A DNA stretch of 64,000 nt from Delphinapterus leucas (Eukaryota; Chordata; Mammalia; Artiodactyla; Monodontidae), in the NCBI RefSeq assembly GCF_002288925.2, contig NW_022098072.1:22427489-22491488 (forward strand). Direction: 5' to 3'. Both the position numbers and the translations under genes were made by a program. Below, in pieces: positions 10,584 through 22,800 of the stretch. A model generated the notes under the pieces. The model had not been told where the DNA came from. It was given only the letters and a program-made list of their open reading frames with translations, and made no database searches. The number at the start of each line of letters is the position of its first letter. Position 1 is the first letter of the stretch.

Positions 10584-12424
10584 TACAAAGAGGTTAGGGG
10601 AAAAAAATTACTTTGGATTTTCTGGACCCACCTCTCCTGCTCCCTCCCCTGTTTTCATTTGGACCTGCTCTTTCCTTTGGCCTTGCTGCCCCTGCCTTGT
10701 TCAATTTGGATGATGCTTCCAGCCGTTTCTCCGAAGTGCAGGAGTTTTGGGAAGGGAACTTTGTTTTATTGGTTTGAAGCTTGGGCCCAGACTGCTCCAG
10801 CTCCATCAGCCCTTTTCACAATGGCACTCACCGGCAGGCTGGAGTTCTGGAATGGCCAGACTCACCCACTACGGGCTGCACTTCTCAGAGGGACTCCTTG
10901 TGTGGTCACAAAGAGAGGATCTCTTTCTCTTTATCTCTCCTCCTCTTCCCTTAGTGGGCCGGACCTTCCAAACCTAGCCTATAGGGGCTAAAAGGCAAAA
11001 CTTAGGAGTTATTTTTGTTCCTGGAGATGTTTCACATGTGAACGGTACGAAAGTATTGGTAGTTGAGTTTTGCCCATTTCTGGACCATGTCTTTATGAGA
11101 TTTGATCACTCGGGAGTTGGAAGTACAGGTGGTAATTTATGAGAACCGCAGTGGAGAAATGGAGGAATTATGTACTCTTTGGATCCAGACTGGGTGGGTG
11201 GCTTCTGCTTCATGTTGCAATTGCTTGTCCAGAAATGAGAGTTGCTCTCATTGGTATAACTACAGCTATAAATGGTATGGAAACACAATTTAATGAACTT
11301 CTTGTTGAGGTAGAAAAAAAAAAAGAGGTGATGGGTGAAGCTACCAAAACACAAGGAAGGAGTCCCCATTTTTTGATAGAGTTTCATTAAAGAAGCTAAA
11401 CCCTGGTGCCTGTTACATAACCCTCTGCTTGTAAGAGCGCTCCTTGGCATGAAGGGTGGTGTCCTTCTTGACCTGCAAGTGGCCGACCTAGTAGTCTGCA
11501 CAGATGTAGATGTCATCTGTCAAAAGAGAGATCATCAAAGGGTATTAAACATATCATTTACACTAGAAACACATTCAAGCACAGAGAAATTGCAGAGGAA
11601 AGAGAAAACCAATGGCATCCATTTATATGGGCAAGGCACTCTGCTGGGCACAACACAGATTATCTTATTTAATCCTTAAAATGTGAGATAGGTGCTATTT
11701 TTGGCACTTTATAGGTAATAAAACAGGATCAAAGAGGTTCAGTAACTTATCCAAGGCCACACATCTCAGAGGCAGAAGAGCTGGGTTTCAAGCCTAAGTG
11801 TGTCTCCAAAATCCATGTTTTTTCTGTTATGCTGTGTTGATATAGCTGATGTGGAGGTGAATATTACAGCTCAATAATTATTAGGGACCATAAGTGGGAT
11901 TAGCCCCGTGAGATTTAACCAGCTCAACGTCTATGTGCTTTCCTGCAATGTGGTGAAAATATAATGGGAAACACCATGAAATCAATTCATGGGAACCCTT
12001 GTTAACCAAGGGTTTTCTGCTCTTGGATATTAGAAAGGTATCCTCTCTCAAAAAAATCTTGAGATTGGGGATTAGGTCCCCCAAACACTTTTGAAGCTAT
12101 CACTTGGGGTGACTACAGCTCTTTGCTGCTCCTGTATCATCCCCACTGCTGCTCAAAACACTGGCACCATGATGCAAAGTATTAGTTTACTTCCTATTTG
12201 CTTCTCCCTACTCCCAAAGAATGAGATTGACTTAGGACTCAAGCTAAGCACCACATGGTTGCCTGGCAAGGTCAGAACTGTTAGGATTGATAACCCCCCA
12301 GAATGGAAGGTCAGTAGAGCCAGAAGCCATGCAGAAGAAAGGAAGCCCAAGCAGAACAGGAGAAGGGGCAGAACCTGACTCTCTCCCTGGAAGGAGGATT
12401 GAAATACTTTTTTAAAGAGACAAG
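10584..12424. other. Intergenic stretch with weak repeat remains
   Basis: Mostly unique sequence. Positions 11650-11815 look like MIR in reverse ('ggtaataaaacaggatc', 'aacttatccaaggccacac'). Positions 11390-11525 on the minus strand read as a protein-like segment preceded by a splice-acceptor-like tract but contain an in-frame stop; it is discussed as a finding. No gene is claimed. Confidence 0.45.
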
Positions 12425-12580
12425 ATACTACTCTTTGTCTATCAGACTGGTGTATAAAGATTGCTCACAGTGAGGTTGGTAAGGCCGAGGGATATGGACA
12501 CTCTCATTCACTACTGGTAGAAATATATTAATAGCCTTTTCGGAAGGTAATTTGGGAATATGTGTGAGAAGAGTATGGTA
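12425..12580 (+). mobile_element. Old L1 3'-region fragment
   Basis: The text 'ggacactctcattcactact' followed by 'ggtagaaatat' and 'ggtaatttgggaatatg' is the diverged form of the conserved L1 ORF2 C-terminal coding text. No duplication is left. Confidence 0.5.
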
Positions 12581-12589
12581 TAAGTCAGT

Positions 12590-12775
12590 GGTTCTCAAAC
12601 TTTTGCATGCATCAGAATCACATGGAGGCTCATTAAAACACAAATTGCCGAGCACCACGCCCAGAGTTTCTGATATTGTGATATGGGGTGGAGTCTGAGA
12701 ATTTGCATTTCTAACAAGTTCCCAGAAGATGCTGATGATGCTGGTCCAGGGAGTACATTTTGAGAAGCACTGGTG
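12590..12775 (+). mobile_element. MER5A-like hAT-Charlie element
   Basis: Near-complete MER5A. It starts with 'cagtggttctcaaacttt', holds the internal 'tctgagaatttgcatttcta', and ends with 'ttttgagaagcactgg'. The inverted ends match each other (CAGTGGTTCTCAAA against TTTGAGAAGCACTGG). It is an ancient, immobile fossil. Confidence 0.85.
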
Positions 12776-12980
12776 TAAGTGGTTAGGAGCTTAGCTCTGA
12801 TGTTTATCAGCTGTGTGACTCATACAAGTTACTTAACCTCTCTGTCTCACTTGTTTTTCATTAATTAGAAATGGGGACAATAATAATACCCACCTCATAC
12901 AGTTGTTGTGAGAATTAAATGAGTTAATATATGCAAAGTGTATATAGCAGTGCTCACTAAATGTTAGCTCAGTAAATGTT
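12776..12980 (+). mobile_element. MIR SINE
   Basis: Classic MIR order: 'gtgtgactcatacaagttac', 'ttaacctctctgtctcac', 'aatggggacaataataatac', 'gttgttgtgagaattaaatg' and a tail with 'cactaaatgtt'. It abuts the MER5A copy. Confidence 0.9.
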
Positions 12981-13157
12981 GTCATAATTTAAAATACTCA
13001 TTCCTTTTGACTTGACAGTTCCATGTGTAAGTATACATCTTAAGAGAAATAGTTACAACTTAGATGAAATAAATTCATTGAAAAATACAACTTAAAACTG
13101 ACTCAAGAAGAAATGGAAAATCTGCACAGCTCTATATCCTTTAAAGTAATCAAACTT

Positions 13158-13356
13158 GGGACTTAGCTGGTGGTCCAATGGTTAAGACTTTGCCTTCCAA
13201 TGCAGGGGGTGCGTTGTTTGATCTCTGGTCAGGGAGGTAAAGGTCCCACATGCCTCACGGCCAAAAAACCAAAACATAAAACAGAAGCAATATTGTAACA
13301 AGTTCAATAAAGACTTTCAAAAAATGGTCCACATAAAAAAAAAATCTTTTTTAAAA
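13158..13356 (+). mobile_element. Older CHR-family SINE (tRNA-derived, CHR-1-like tail)
   Basis: The head is 'gggacttagctggtggtcca'. The tail carries 'gcaatattgtaacaagttca' and 'ataaagactttcaaaaaatg' and ends in A-rich DNA, the layout of the older CHR-1 type rather than the young type. The 15-bp duplication at 13143-13157 and 13357-13371 has one mismatch, in keeping with greater age. It sits inside the old L1. Confidence 0.88.
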
Positions 13357-13660
13357 AAAGTAATCAAATTTATACTTAAAATTCTTCTCATAAAGACCTC
13401 ACTGATTTCTTCTACCAAATATTTAAGGAAGAAATAATACAAATATTGTACAAAGTTTTTCAGATAACAGAGGAAGAGTGAACATTTCCTAAATAATTTT
13501 ATGAGTCCTGCATAACCCTGATACCAAACCTGACAAAGACATCACAAGGAAATTATAGACCACTATCTTTCATAAATATAGATACCAAAATTCTTAACAA
13601 AATATTAGCAAATAAAACCCAGCAAATTATAAAAATGATAATACATCATGAACAAAATCT

Positions 13661-14408
13661 ATAATAGTTTCCTATGATTGCTATAACAAATTATCACAAA
13701 CTCGGTGGCTTAAAACAACAAGAATTTATTCTCTCTCAGTTCTGGAGGCCAGAAGTCTGAATTAAGATGTCAGCAAGGTCACATCCCCTCCAGATGCTCT
13801 AGAGGAAAATTTATTCCTTTCCTCTTTTAGTTTCTGGTGGCTGACAGCATTCCTTAGCTTGTGGCTGCATCACTCCAATCTCTTCCCCCATCTTCACATT
13901 GCCTTCTCTTCTGCGTGTATCCCAAAAGTGCAAGGTGGTTTTAACATCAAAAATCAATCAACGTAAGCCCCAATGTACACACCCTGTATAATTCCTCACT
14001 TGAGCAGGACTTGTGAATATGATGGAATAATCACATCTGTGATTACATTATATAAAACTCCATTGTAGCAGACTAGAGAGAAATTTTCCTTATGGCCTTG
14101 AATAAGCCAACTACCATGTTGTTGAGAGGGCAAGATGGCAAGGTACAGTGGGCAGCCTCTAACAGCCCTCCACTTACTGCAAGCAATTCTACAACAACAG
14201 GAGCTGAATTATACCAACAATTAATGATCTTGGAAGAGGACCCCAAGCCTTAGACAAGACTGAAGTTCCAATTACTGCCTTGACATCTGGTGAGACCCTG
14301 AACAGAGGATCCAGTCAACCCACATGACCACACTCTTGACCCACAGAAACTGTGAGATAATGAATTTGTGTTGCTTAAAGCCAACAGCAACAACAACAAT
14401 AACAAAAA
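13661..14408 (-). mobile_element. MLT1-like LTR remains inserted in the old L1
   Basis: From 13666 the text 'gctataacaaattatcac', 'ggcttaaaacaacaag' and 'cagttctggaggccagaagt' matches the reverse complement of an MLT1 (ERVL-MaLR) LTR 3' end. The later part (14040-14390) holds 'agaccctgaacagagg' and 'gacccacagaaactgtgag', also LTR-like, but its relation to the first part is unclear. L1 text resumes at about 14409. No coding potential. Confidence 0.6.
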
Positions 14409-15921
14409 ACAATGTTACTCATTACATTAACAACACAAAGGGAATAAATCATATAATCATCTCATATACAGAAAAGTCACCTAACAAAATTCAGCACCTG
14501 TTCATGATTAAACTTGTCAAAATAGGAACAGAAGGAACCTTCCTCTATTTGATAAAGGGCAAGTATGAAAAATTTTATCTAACACCTTTATCTAATACTT
14601 TCTCTCCAAGATTGAGAACATTGTGAGGTATTCACTCACACCAGTTTTATTCAACATTGTATTGGAAGTGCTAATCCATGCATTTAGGCAAGAAAAAGAA
14701 ATGAGAGTTAATCAGATTAGATGTACAGGAAGATGTACAACTCTCTTATTCACAGATGACATGATTGTATATGTAGAAAATCTAAAGGAATCGTCCCCAC
14801 CCCCTGCCCCAAACAAAAACTACTAGACCAGTGAATTTGGCAAGGTTGCAGAATATAAAGGCAATATGCAAAAACCAATTGTATTTCTATATACTGGCAA
14901 TGAATAATTAGAAAATGAAAAATTTAAGGTGCTATCTATACTAGCAAAAAAAATTTGACAGAGATGTTCAGATTCTACACTGAAATTTGCAAAACATTGC
15001 TAAGAAATGTTACGAAGAAAAAAAGACCTAAATAAGTGTAAAGGTATATCATGTTCATGGGCCAGAAGACTCAAGATACTGACTCATCCCAAATTGATTT
15101 ATAGATTCAGTGCAATTACAATTAAACCCAGCAGGTTTTGTAGAAATTGACAAGCTAATTCTAAAATGTATATGGAAATGTATAGAATCTAGAGTAGCCA
15201 AAACAATCTTGCAAATAAGAACAAAGTTATAAGGTTTCTGCTGCCTCATTTCAAGATTTATTATAAAACTCTAGGAATTAAGATAATGTGGTATTGGCTA
15301 GGACAGACAATAGTTAAATGGAACAGAATGAGGAGTCCAGGAATAGATCCATATATGCACAGTCAATGATTTTTTTGACTAAGACACAAATGCAGTTCAG
15401 TGAGGGCAAGAAATTTCTTTTTATCAGATGGTACCTGAATAACCAGATATTTTATTAAAAAAAAAAAAAAGATCCTTGACCTCTACCTCACATCTTACAC
15501 AAAAATTATTTTGAGATGGATCACAGACCTAAAAATAAAAGCTAAAACTAAAATCTATTAGAAGAAAATAAAGGTGACTATCTTCACACCTTGGGGTAAT
15601 CAAGGGTTTCTTAGGATATATATATATACACACACTAAAAATGGAAAAATTGGAGCTCATCAAAATTAAAAATTAAGACAAAAAGTATTTGTGATGCATA
15701 TATCTGACAAAGGATTTATATTCAGACTATATAAAGAAGGCATAAAACAACTTAAAAGTGGAAAGAAGTCTTAGACACTACACAAAAAGATGATACTAAT
15801 GATCTTTCATGTATTAATAAGCACATGAAAAAATGTTCAACATCATTGGTCAGCTTGGAAATGCAAATGAAAGCCATAGTGAGATACCATTGCATATATA
15901 TTAGAATTGCTAAAATTTTTT

Positions 15922-15938
15922 AAAAGATTGACAATATT
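15922..15938. repeat. Left 17-bp target-site duplication of compound L1
   Basis: AAAAGATTGACAATATT is identical to 18163-18179 and brackets everything in between, so both L1 bodies came in together or by nested events that left a single duplication. Confidence 0.92.
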
Positions 15939-16887
15939 TTAAATATATGTTAATTGAAGTATAGTTTATTTACAATGTTGTATTAATTATTGCTGTACAG
16001 CAAAGTGATTCAGTTATACATATATAATATATATGCATTCTTTTTTCTATGTTCTTTTCCGTTATGGTTTATCATAGGATATTGAATATAGTTCTCGTGC
16101 TATAGAGTAGGACCTTGTTGTTTATCCATTCTGTATATAAAAGCTTATATCTGCTAACACCAACATCCCACTCCACTCCTCCCCCAACCCCCATCCCCCT
16201 TGGCAACCACCAGTCTACTCTCTATGTCCGTGTTTCTGTTTCATAGATAGGTTCATTTGTGTCATATTTTAGATTCCACATATAAGTGATATCACATAGT
16301 ATTTGTCTTTCTCTTTCTGACTTACTTCACTTAGTATGATAATCTCTAGGTCCATCCATGTTGCTGCAAATGGCATTACTACTTTCTTTTTTACTGCTGA
16401 GTAATAGTCCATTGAACATATGTACCACATCTTCTCTATCCATTCATCTGTCAATGGACATTTTTATGTTGTTTCCATGTCTTGGCTATTGTGAATAGTA
16501 CTGTTATGAACATAGGAGTGCATGTATCTTTTTGAATTATAGTTTTGTCTGGATATATTCCCAGGAGTGGGATTGCTGGATCATATGGTAATTCTATTTT
16601 TAGTTTTCTGAGAAACCTCCATACTGTTTTCCATAGTAGCTGCACCAACTTACATTCCCACCAACAGTATAAGAGGGTTCCCTTTCCTCCACACCCTCTC
16701 CAGCATTTGTTAGTTGTAGACTTTTTAATGATGGCCATTCTGACTGGTGTGAGGTGGTACCTCATTGTAGTTCTGATTTGCAGTTCTCTAATAATTAGTG
16801 ATATTGAACATCTTTTCATGTGCATATCGGCCATCTGTATGTCTTCTTTGGAGAAATGGCTATTTAGGTCTTCTGCCCATTTTTTTT
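15939..16887 (-). mobile_element. 5'-truncated L1 copy A
   Basis: Minus-oriented L1 3' end, from the 'ttgaagtatagtttatttac' terminal text to ORF2 C-terminal coding text (frames with [19 protein letters not shown] and [16 protein letters not shown]). It breaks off at 16880, where eight T residues (16880-16887) and non-L1 DNA follow. It is paired with copy B in the same orientation. Confidence 0.88.
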
Positions 16888-16990
16888 AAGCTAGTTAAGA
16901 TTTATTTAAGCATTTCATGAGTAAAACAAATCAAATTTACTTAGTCATACCTTGAGAAGAGGGCATGGTATTTGTTTTTGTTTTTTAAAA
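16888..16990 (-). other. Non-L1 spacer with AATAAA between two L1 copies (possible 3' transduction)
   Basis: Read on the minus strand, the A-rich tail of copy B (16990-16971) is followed by about 80 nt of non-L1 sequence containing AATAAA (16901-16906), then an eight-A run (16887-16880) that abuts copy A. A signal just before an A run is what a transduced 3' flank of an L1 transcript looks like. The source locus cannot be identified from this window. Confidence 0.55.
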
Positions 16991-18162
16991 TTTTTATTGG
17001 AGTATAGTTTATTTATAATGTTGTGTTAGTTTCAGGTGCACAGCAAAGTGAATCAGTTATACATATACATATATCCACTTTTTTAGATTCTTTTCCCATA
17101 TAGGCCATTACAGAATATTGAGTAGACTTCCCTGTGCTATACAGTAGGTCCTTATTAGTAATTTGTTTTATTTATAGTAGTGTGTATATGTCAATCCCAA
17201 TCTCCCAATTTATCCCTCCTCCCCTTACCCCCTGGTAACCATAAGTTTGTTTTCTACATCTGTAACTCTTTCTGTTTTGTAGATGAGTTCGTTTGTACAC
17301 TTTTTTTAGATTCCACATATAAGTGGTATCATATATTTGTCTTTCTCTGTCTGACTTATTCACTCAGTATGACACTCTCTAGGTCCATCCATGTTGCTGC
17401 AAATAGCATTATTTCGTTCTTTTTTATGGCTGAGTAATATTCCATTGTATATATGTACCACATCTTCTTTATCCTTCTTCTGTTGATGGACATTTAGGTT
17501 GCTTCCATGTCCTGGCTATGGTAAATAGTGCTGCAGTGATCATTGGGGTGCATGTATCTTTTCGAATTATGGTTTTCTCCAGATATATGTCCAGGAGTGG
17601 GATTGCTGGATCATATGGTAGCTCTATTTTTAGTTTTTTAAGGAACCTCCATACTGTTCTCCACAGTGGCTATACCGATTTACATTCCCCCCCAACAGTG
17701 TAGGAGGGTTCCTTTTCCTCTACACCCTCTCCAGCATTTACTGTTGTAGATTTTTTGTTGATGGCCATTTTGACCAGTGTGAGATCATATCTTATTGTAG
17801 TTTTAATTTGCATTTCTCTGATAATTAGCGTTGTTGAGCATCTTTTCACATGCCTATTGGACATCTGTAAGTCTTCTTTGGAGAAATGTCTATTTAGGAC
17901 TTCTGTCCATTTTTTGATAGGGTTGTTTGTCTTTTTGTTGTTGAGTTGAATGAACTGTTTGTATATTTTGGAAATTAATCCCTGTTGGTCTCATCATTTG
18001 CAGATATTTTCTCCCATTCTATATAGGTTGTCTTTTCATTTTGTTTATGGTTTCCTTTGCTGTGTAAAAGCTTGTAAGTTTGATTAGGTCCCATTTGTTT
18101 ATTTTTGTTCTAATTTTATTGACTTGGGAGGCTGACCTAAGAGAACATTGGTACAATTTATG
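16991..18162 (-). mobile_element. 5'-truncated L1 copy B
   Basis: A second minus-oriented L1 3' part covering the same region as copy A and reaching further 5'. It starts at the 'tttttattggagtatag' end and runs to 18162, where L1 text ('acattggtacaatttatg') directly abuts the right 17-bp duplication. The coding remains are broken. Confidence 0.88.
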
Positions 18163-18179
18163 AAAAGATTGACAATATT
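18163..18179. repeat. Right 17-bp target-site duplication of compound L1
   Basis: Perfect copy of 15922-15938. It is followed by AAATG, so the junction reads TT/AAA, in line with an L1 endonuclease nick on the strand expected for a minus-oriented insertion. Confidence 0.92.
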
Positions 18180-18790
18180 AAATGTTACTGCAAATGTAAA
18201 GCAACTGGAATTCTCATGCACTACTCACAGAGTAGAAAATGATACAAAATTAGAAGACTCTTCGGCACTTTCTCTTAAAGAGAAAACCTATCCTATGACT
18301 TAACAATTCCATTTCTAAGTATACCCATGAGAAATGAAAATGTATGTCCACAACAAAACTTCTACAAAAATATGAGCAGCTTTACTCATAATAACCACAA
18401 ACAGAAAACCACCCAAATGTCCATCAACAGACAAATGACTAAATAAATTATGGTATATTTATACAGTGGAATATTATTCAGCAATAAAAAGAAACAAATT
18501 AGTGATATATCAAATATGGGTGATTCTTAAAAACATTATGTAGTGTCAAAGAATCCAGACACAAAAGAGTACAAGCTGTATGATTCCATTTAAATGAAAT
18601 TCTAAAAAGACAAAACTAATACTTGTTGATAGAACAGTGGTTGCCTCTGTGAGTGTGGGGTATTGACTGGAAAGGAGAATGAGGGAATTTTCTGTAGTGA
18701 TGGAAATGTTCTGTTTCTTGATTTGGGTTTTGTTACATAGATACATATAGTTCTCAAAGTTCTTTGAACTATACACTTAAGATCTCTGCA

Positions 18791-19225
18791 TTTTACTACT
18801 TAAAAATTATGCCAGTAGAGATTTAATCATGCATTTTCAACTCAGATATGGCACCTGCAGCTGAATTCAGTCAAATCTTGAACATCTTGCTTATAATTTA
18901 AGATCTATAGGTTTCAATTAATTTAGGTTGATCTTGCAACCAAAAGAAAAAGCTTGGTACATGACAGCATTTTCTTGGAGGACCAGATCTTTCAAAGGTG
19001 GGTGACCAGGACCAACCAATGCAGGTAAGAAAATGACAAGACCAGAGGAAGACAAAAGTCTGAAAATTTTTTTTAAATTTATTTATCTTATGCAGATTTT
19101 AATTTATAATATGTAATTAAGTTATAGAAATACAGTAACAAGTACACAGGCATAAATTGGTTCTGAAACAAGCATGACTTTCAGAGAGTATTCTCTACCT
19201 CCTTGGTCTGAGTTACATGCCCTTC
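18791..19225. other. Intergenic stretch, nothing recognised
   Basis: AT-rich DNA between the old L1 end and a minus-strand SINE. No coding or RNA feature is supported. Confidence 0.5.
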
Positions 19226-19436
19226 TCTATATTTATTTATTATTGTTGGTTGCGTCGGGTCTTGTGGCACACAGGATCTTTTGTGGTGGCGCGTGGGCTC
19301 CAGAGCGCATGGGCTGTGTAGTTGCGGCACACGGGCTCAGTTGCCCTGCAGCATGTGGGATCTTAGTTCCCCAACCAGGGATTGAACCTGCGTCCCCTGC
19401 CTTGGAAGGCGGATTCTTAACCACTGGGGAAGTCCC
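19226..19436 (-). mobile_element. CHR-family SINE, diverged
   Basis: Reverse-oriented SINE ending in 'ccactggggaagtcccc' (the reverse of GGGACTTCCC), with the tRNA-like head at the right and a T-rich left end. Its body has the 'gcacacgggctcagttgc' text of the longer, older subfamily. No clear duplication is seen. Confidence 0.85.
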
Positions 19437-19839
19437 CGAAGTATTTAAGGTACGTCTTCTTCCTCCTCAGTATGCCTTCCAACATGCTTTCTGTGTGTTG
19501 GACCTACCCAGTTCATCTTCCCCACCACCGCAAGAGAGGTCTTTTTTTTTTTTTTTTAACATCTTTATTGGGGTATAACTGCTTTACAATGGTGTGTTAG
19601 TTTCTGCTTTATAACAAAGTGAATCAGTCATACATATACATACGTTCCCATATCTCTTCCCTCTTGCGTCTCCCTCCCTCCCACCCTCCCTATCTCACCC
19701 CTCCAGGTGGTCACAAAGCACCGAGCTGATCTCCCTATGCTATGCGGCTGCTTCCCACTAGCTATCTACCTTACGTTTGGTAGTGTATATATGTCCATGC
19801 CTCTCTCTCGCTTTGTCACAGCTCACCCTTCCCCCCCCT

Positions 19840-22800
19840 TATCTCAAGTCCATTCTCCAGTAGGTCTGCATCTTTATTCCTGTCTTACCCCTAGGTTCTT
19901 CATGACATTTTTTTTCCTTAAATTCCATATTATGTGTTAGCATACGGTATTGGTCTTTCTCTTTCTGACTTACTTCACTCTGTATGACAGACTCTAGGTC
20001 TATCCACCTCATTACAAATAGCTCAATTTCGTTTCTTTTTATGGCTGAGTAATATTCCATTGTATACATGTGCCACAACTTCTTTATCCATTCATCCAAT
20101 GATGGGCGCTTAGGTTGTTTCCATCTCTGGGCTATTGTAGATAGAGCTGCAATGAACATTTTGGTACATGACTCTTTTTGAATTATGGTTTTCTCAGTAT
20201 ATGCCCAGTAGTGGGATTGCTGGGTCATATGGTAGTTCTATTTGTAGTTTTTTAAGGAACCTCCATACTGTTCTCCATAGTGGCTGAACCAATTCACATT
20301 CCCACCAGCAGTGCAGGAGTGTTCCCTTTTCTCCACACCCTCTCCAGCATTTACTGTTTCTAGATTTTTTGATGATGGCCATTCTGACTGGTGTGAGATG
20401 ATTTCTCATTGTAGTTTTGATTTGCATTTCCCTAATGATTAATGATGTTGAGCATTCTTTCATGTGTTTGTTGGCAGTCTGTATATCTTCTTTGGAGAAA
20501 TGTCTATTTAGGTCTTCTGCCCATTTTTGGATTGGGTTGTTTGTTTTTTTGTTATTGAGCTGCATGAGCTGCTTGTAAATTTTGGAAATTAATCCTTAGT
20601 CAGTTGATTCATTTGCAAATATTTTTTCCCACTCTGAGGGTTGTCTTTTGGTCTTGTTTATGGTTTCCTTTGCTGTGCAAAAGCTTTGAAGTTTCATTCG
20701 GTCCCATTTGTTTATTTTTATTTCCATTTCTGTAGGAGGTGGGTGGGTCAGAAAGGATCTTGCTGTGATTTTTGTCATAGAGTGTTCTGCCTATGTTTTC
20801 CTCTAAGATTTGATAGTTTCTGGCCTGACATTTAGGTCTTTAATCCATTTTGAGCTTATTTTTGTGTATGGTGTTAGGGAGTGATCTAATCTCATACTTT
20901 TACATGTACCTGTCCAGTTTTCCCAGCACCACTTATTGAAGAGGCTGTCCTTTCTCCACTGTACATTCCTGCCTCCTTTATCAAAGATAAGGTGACCATA
21001 CGTACATGGGTTTATCTCTGGGCTTTCTATCCTGTTCCATTGATCTATCTTTCTGTTTTTGTGCCAGTACCATACTGTCTTGATTACTGTAGCTTTGTAG
21101 TATAGTCTGAACTCAGGGAGCCTGATTCCTCCAGCTCCGTTTTTCATTCTGAAGATTGCTTTGGCTATTCGGGGTCTTTTGTGTTTCCATACAAATTGTG
21201 AAGTTTTTTGTTCTAGTTCTGTGAAAAATGCCAGTGGTAGTTTGATAGGGATTGCATTGAATCTGTAGATTGCTTTGGGTAGTAGAGTCATTTTCACAAT
21301 GTTGATTCTTCCCATCCAAGAACATGGTATATCTCTCCATCTATTTGTATCATCTTTAATTTCTTTCATCAGTGTCTTATAATTTTCTGCATGCAGGTCT
21401 TTTGTCTCCTTAGGTAGGTTTATTCCTAGATATTTTATTCTTTTTGTTGCAATGGTAAATGGGAGTGTTTTCTTGATTTCACTTTCAGAGTTTTCATCAT
21501 TAGTGTATAGGAATGCAAGAGATTTCTGTGCATTAATTTTTTATCCTGCTACTTTACCAAATTCATTGATTAGCTCTAGTAGTTTTCTGGTAGCATCTTT
21601 AGGATTCTCTGTGTATAGTATCATGTCATATGCAAACAGTGACAGCTTTACTTCTTCTTTTCTGATTTGGATTCCTTTTATTTCCTTTCCTTCTCTGATT
21701 GCTGTGGCTAAAACTTCCAAAACTATGTTGAATAAGAGTGCTGAGAGTGCACAACCTTCTCTTGTTCCTGATCTTAGTGGAAAAGGTTTCAGTTTTTCAC
21801 CATTGAGGATGATGTTGGCTGTGGGTTTGTCATATATGGCCTTTATTATGTTGAGGAAAGTTCCCTCTATGCCTACTTTCTGCAGGGTTTTTATCATAAA
21901 TTGGTGTTGAATTTTGTCGAAAGCTTTCTCTGCATCTATTGAGATGATCACATGGTTTTTCTCCTTCAGTTTTTTAATATGGTGTATCACATTGATTGAT
22001 GTGCGTATATTGAAGAATCCTTGCATTCCTGGAATAAACCCCACTTGATCATGGTGTACGATCCTTTTAATGTGCTGTTGGATTCTGTTTGCTAGTATTT
22101 TGTTGATGATTTTTGCATCTATGTTCATCAGTGATATTGGCCTGTAGTTTTCTTTCTTTGTGACATCCTTATCTGGTTTTGGTATCAAGGTGATGGTGGC
22201 CTCGTAGAATGAATTTGGGAGTGTTCCTCCCTCTGCTGTATTTTGGAAGAGTTTGAGAAGGATAGGTGTTAGCTCTTCTCTAAATGTTTGATAGAATTCG
22301 CCTGTGAAGCCATCTGGTCCTGGGCTTTTTTTTGTTGGAAGATTTTCAATCACAGTTTCGGTGCTTGTGATTGGTCTGTTCATATTTTCGATTTCTTCCT
22401 GATTCAGTCTTGACACGTTGTTCATTTCTAAGAATTTGTCCATTTCTTCCACGTTGTCCATTTTATTGGCATAGAGTTGCTTGTAATCTCTCATGATCTT
22501 TTGTATTTCTGCAGTGTCAGTTGTTACTTCTCCTTTTTAATTTCTAATTCTATTGATTTGAGTCTTCTCCCTATTTTTCTTGATGAGTCTGGCTAATGGT
22601 TTATCAATTTTGTTTATCTTCTCAAAGAACCAGCTTTTAGTTTTATTGATCTTTGCTATTGTTTCCTTCATTTCTTTTTCATTATATCTGATCTGATTTT
22701 TATGATCTCTTTCCTTCTAACTTTGGGGTTTTTTTGTTCTTCTTTCTCTAATTGCTTTAGGTGCAAGGTTAGGTTGTTTATTTGAGATGTTTCCTGTTTC

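Larger units (their letters stand above)
13040..18790 (+). mobile_element. Old plus-strand L1, interrupted by later insertions
   Basis: Pieces of one old L1 ORF2 and 3' region run in order: 13060-13157 and 13372-13660 (palm-proximal text such as SLTDFFYQIFKEEIIQ), 14409-15921 (LFNIVLEVL and the FTDDMIVY catalytic region near 14740-14775), and 18180-18790 (C-terminal coding text and 3' UTR). Three later events split it: a CHR SINE, an LTR-like insert, and a compound L1 flanked by a 17-bp duplication. Many stops and frameshifts make it non-functional. Confidence 0.85.

Noticed and set aside
10374..10991. 205-residue open frame on the plus strand
   Set aside because: The first third is translated CHR SINE. 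The same peptide text recurs at every SINE in the window, and the remainder is unique DNA with no protein features.
12091..12378. 95-residue frame with a signal-peptide-like start
   Set aside because: Hydrophobic start is by chance. The C-terminus is basic and unstructured, and there is no splice or retrocopy context.
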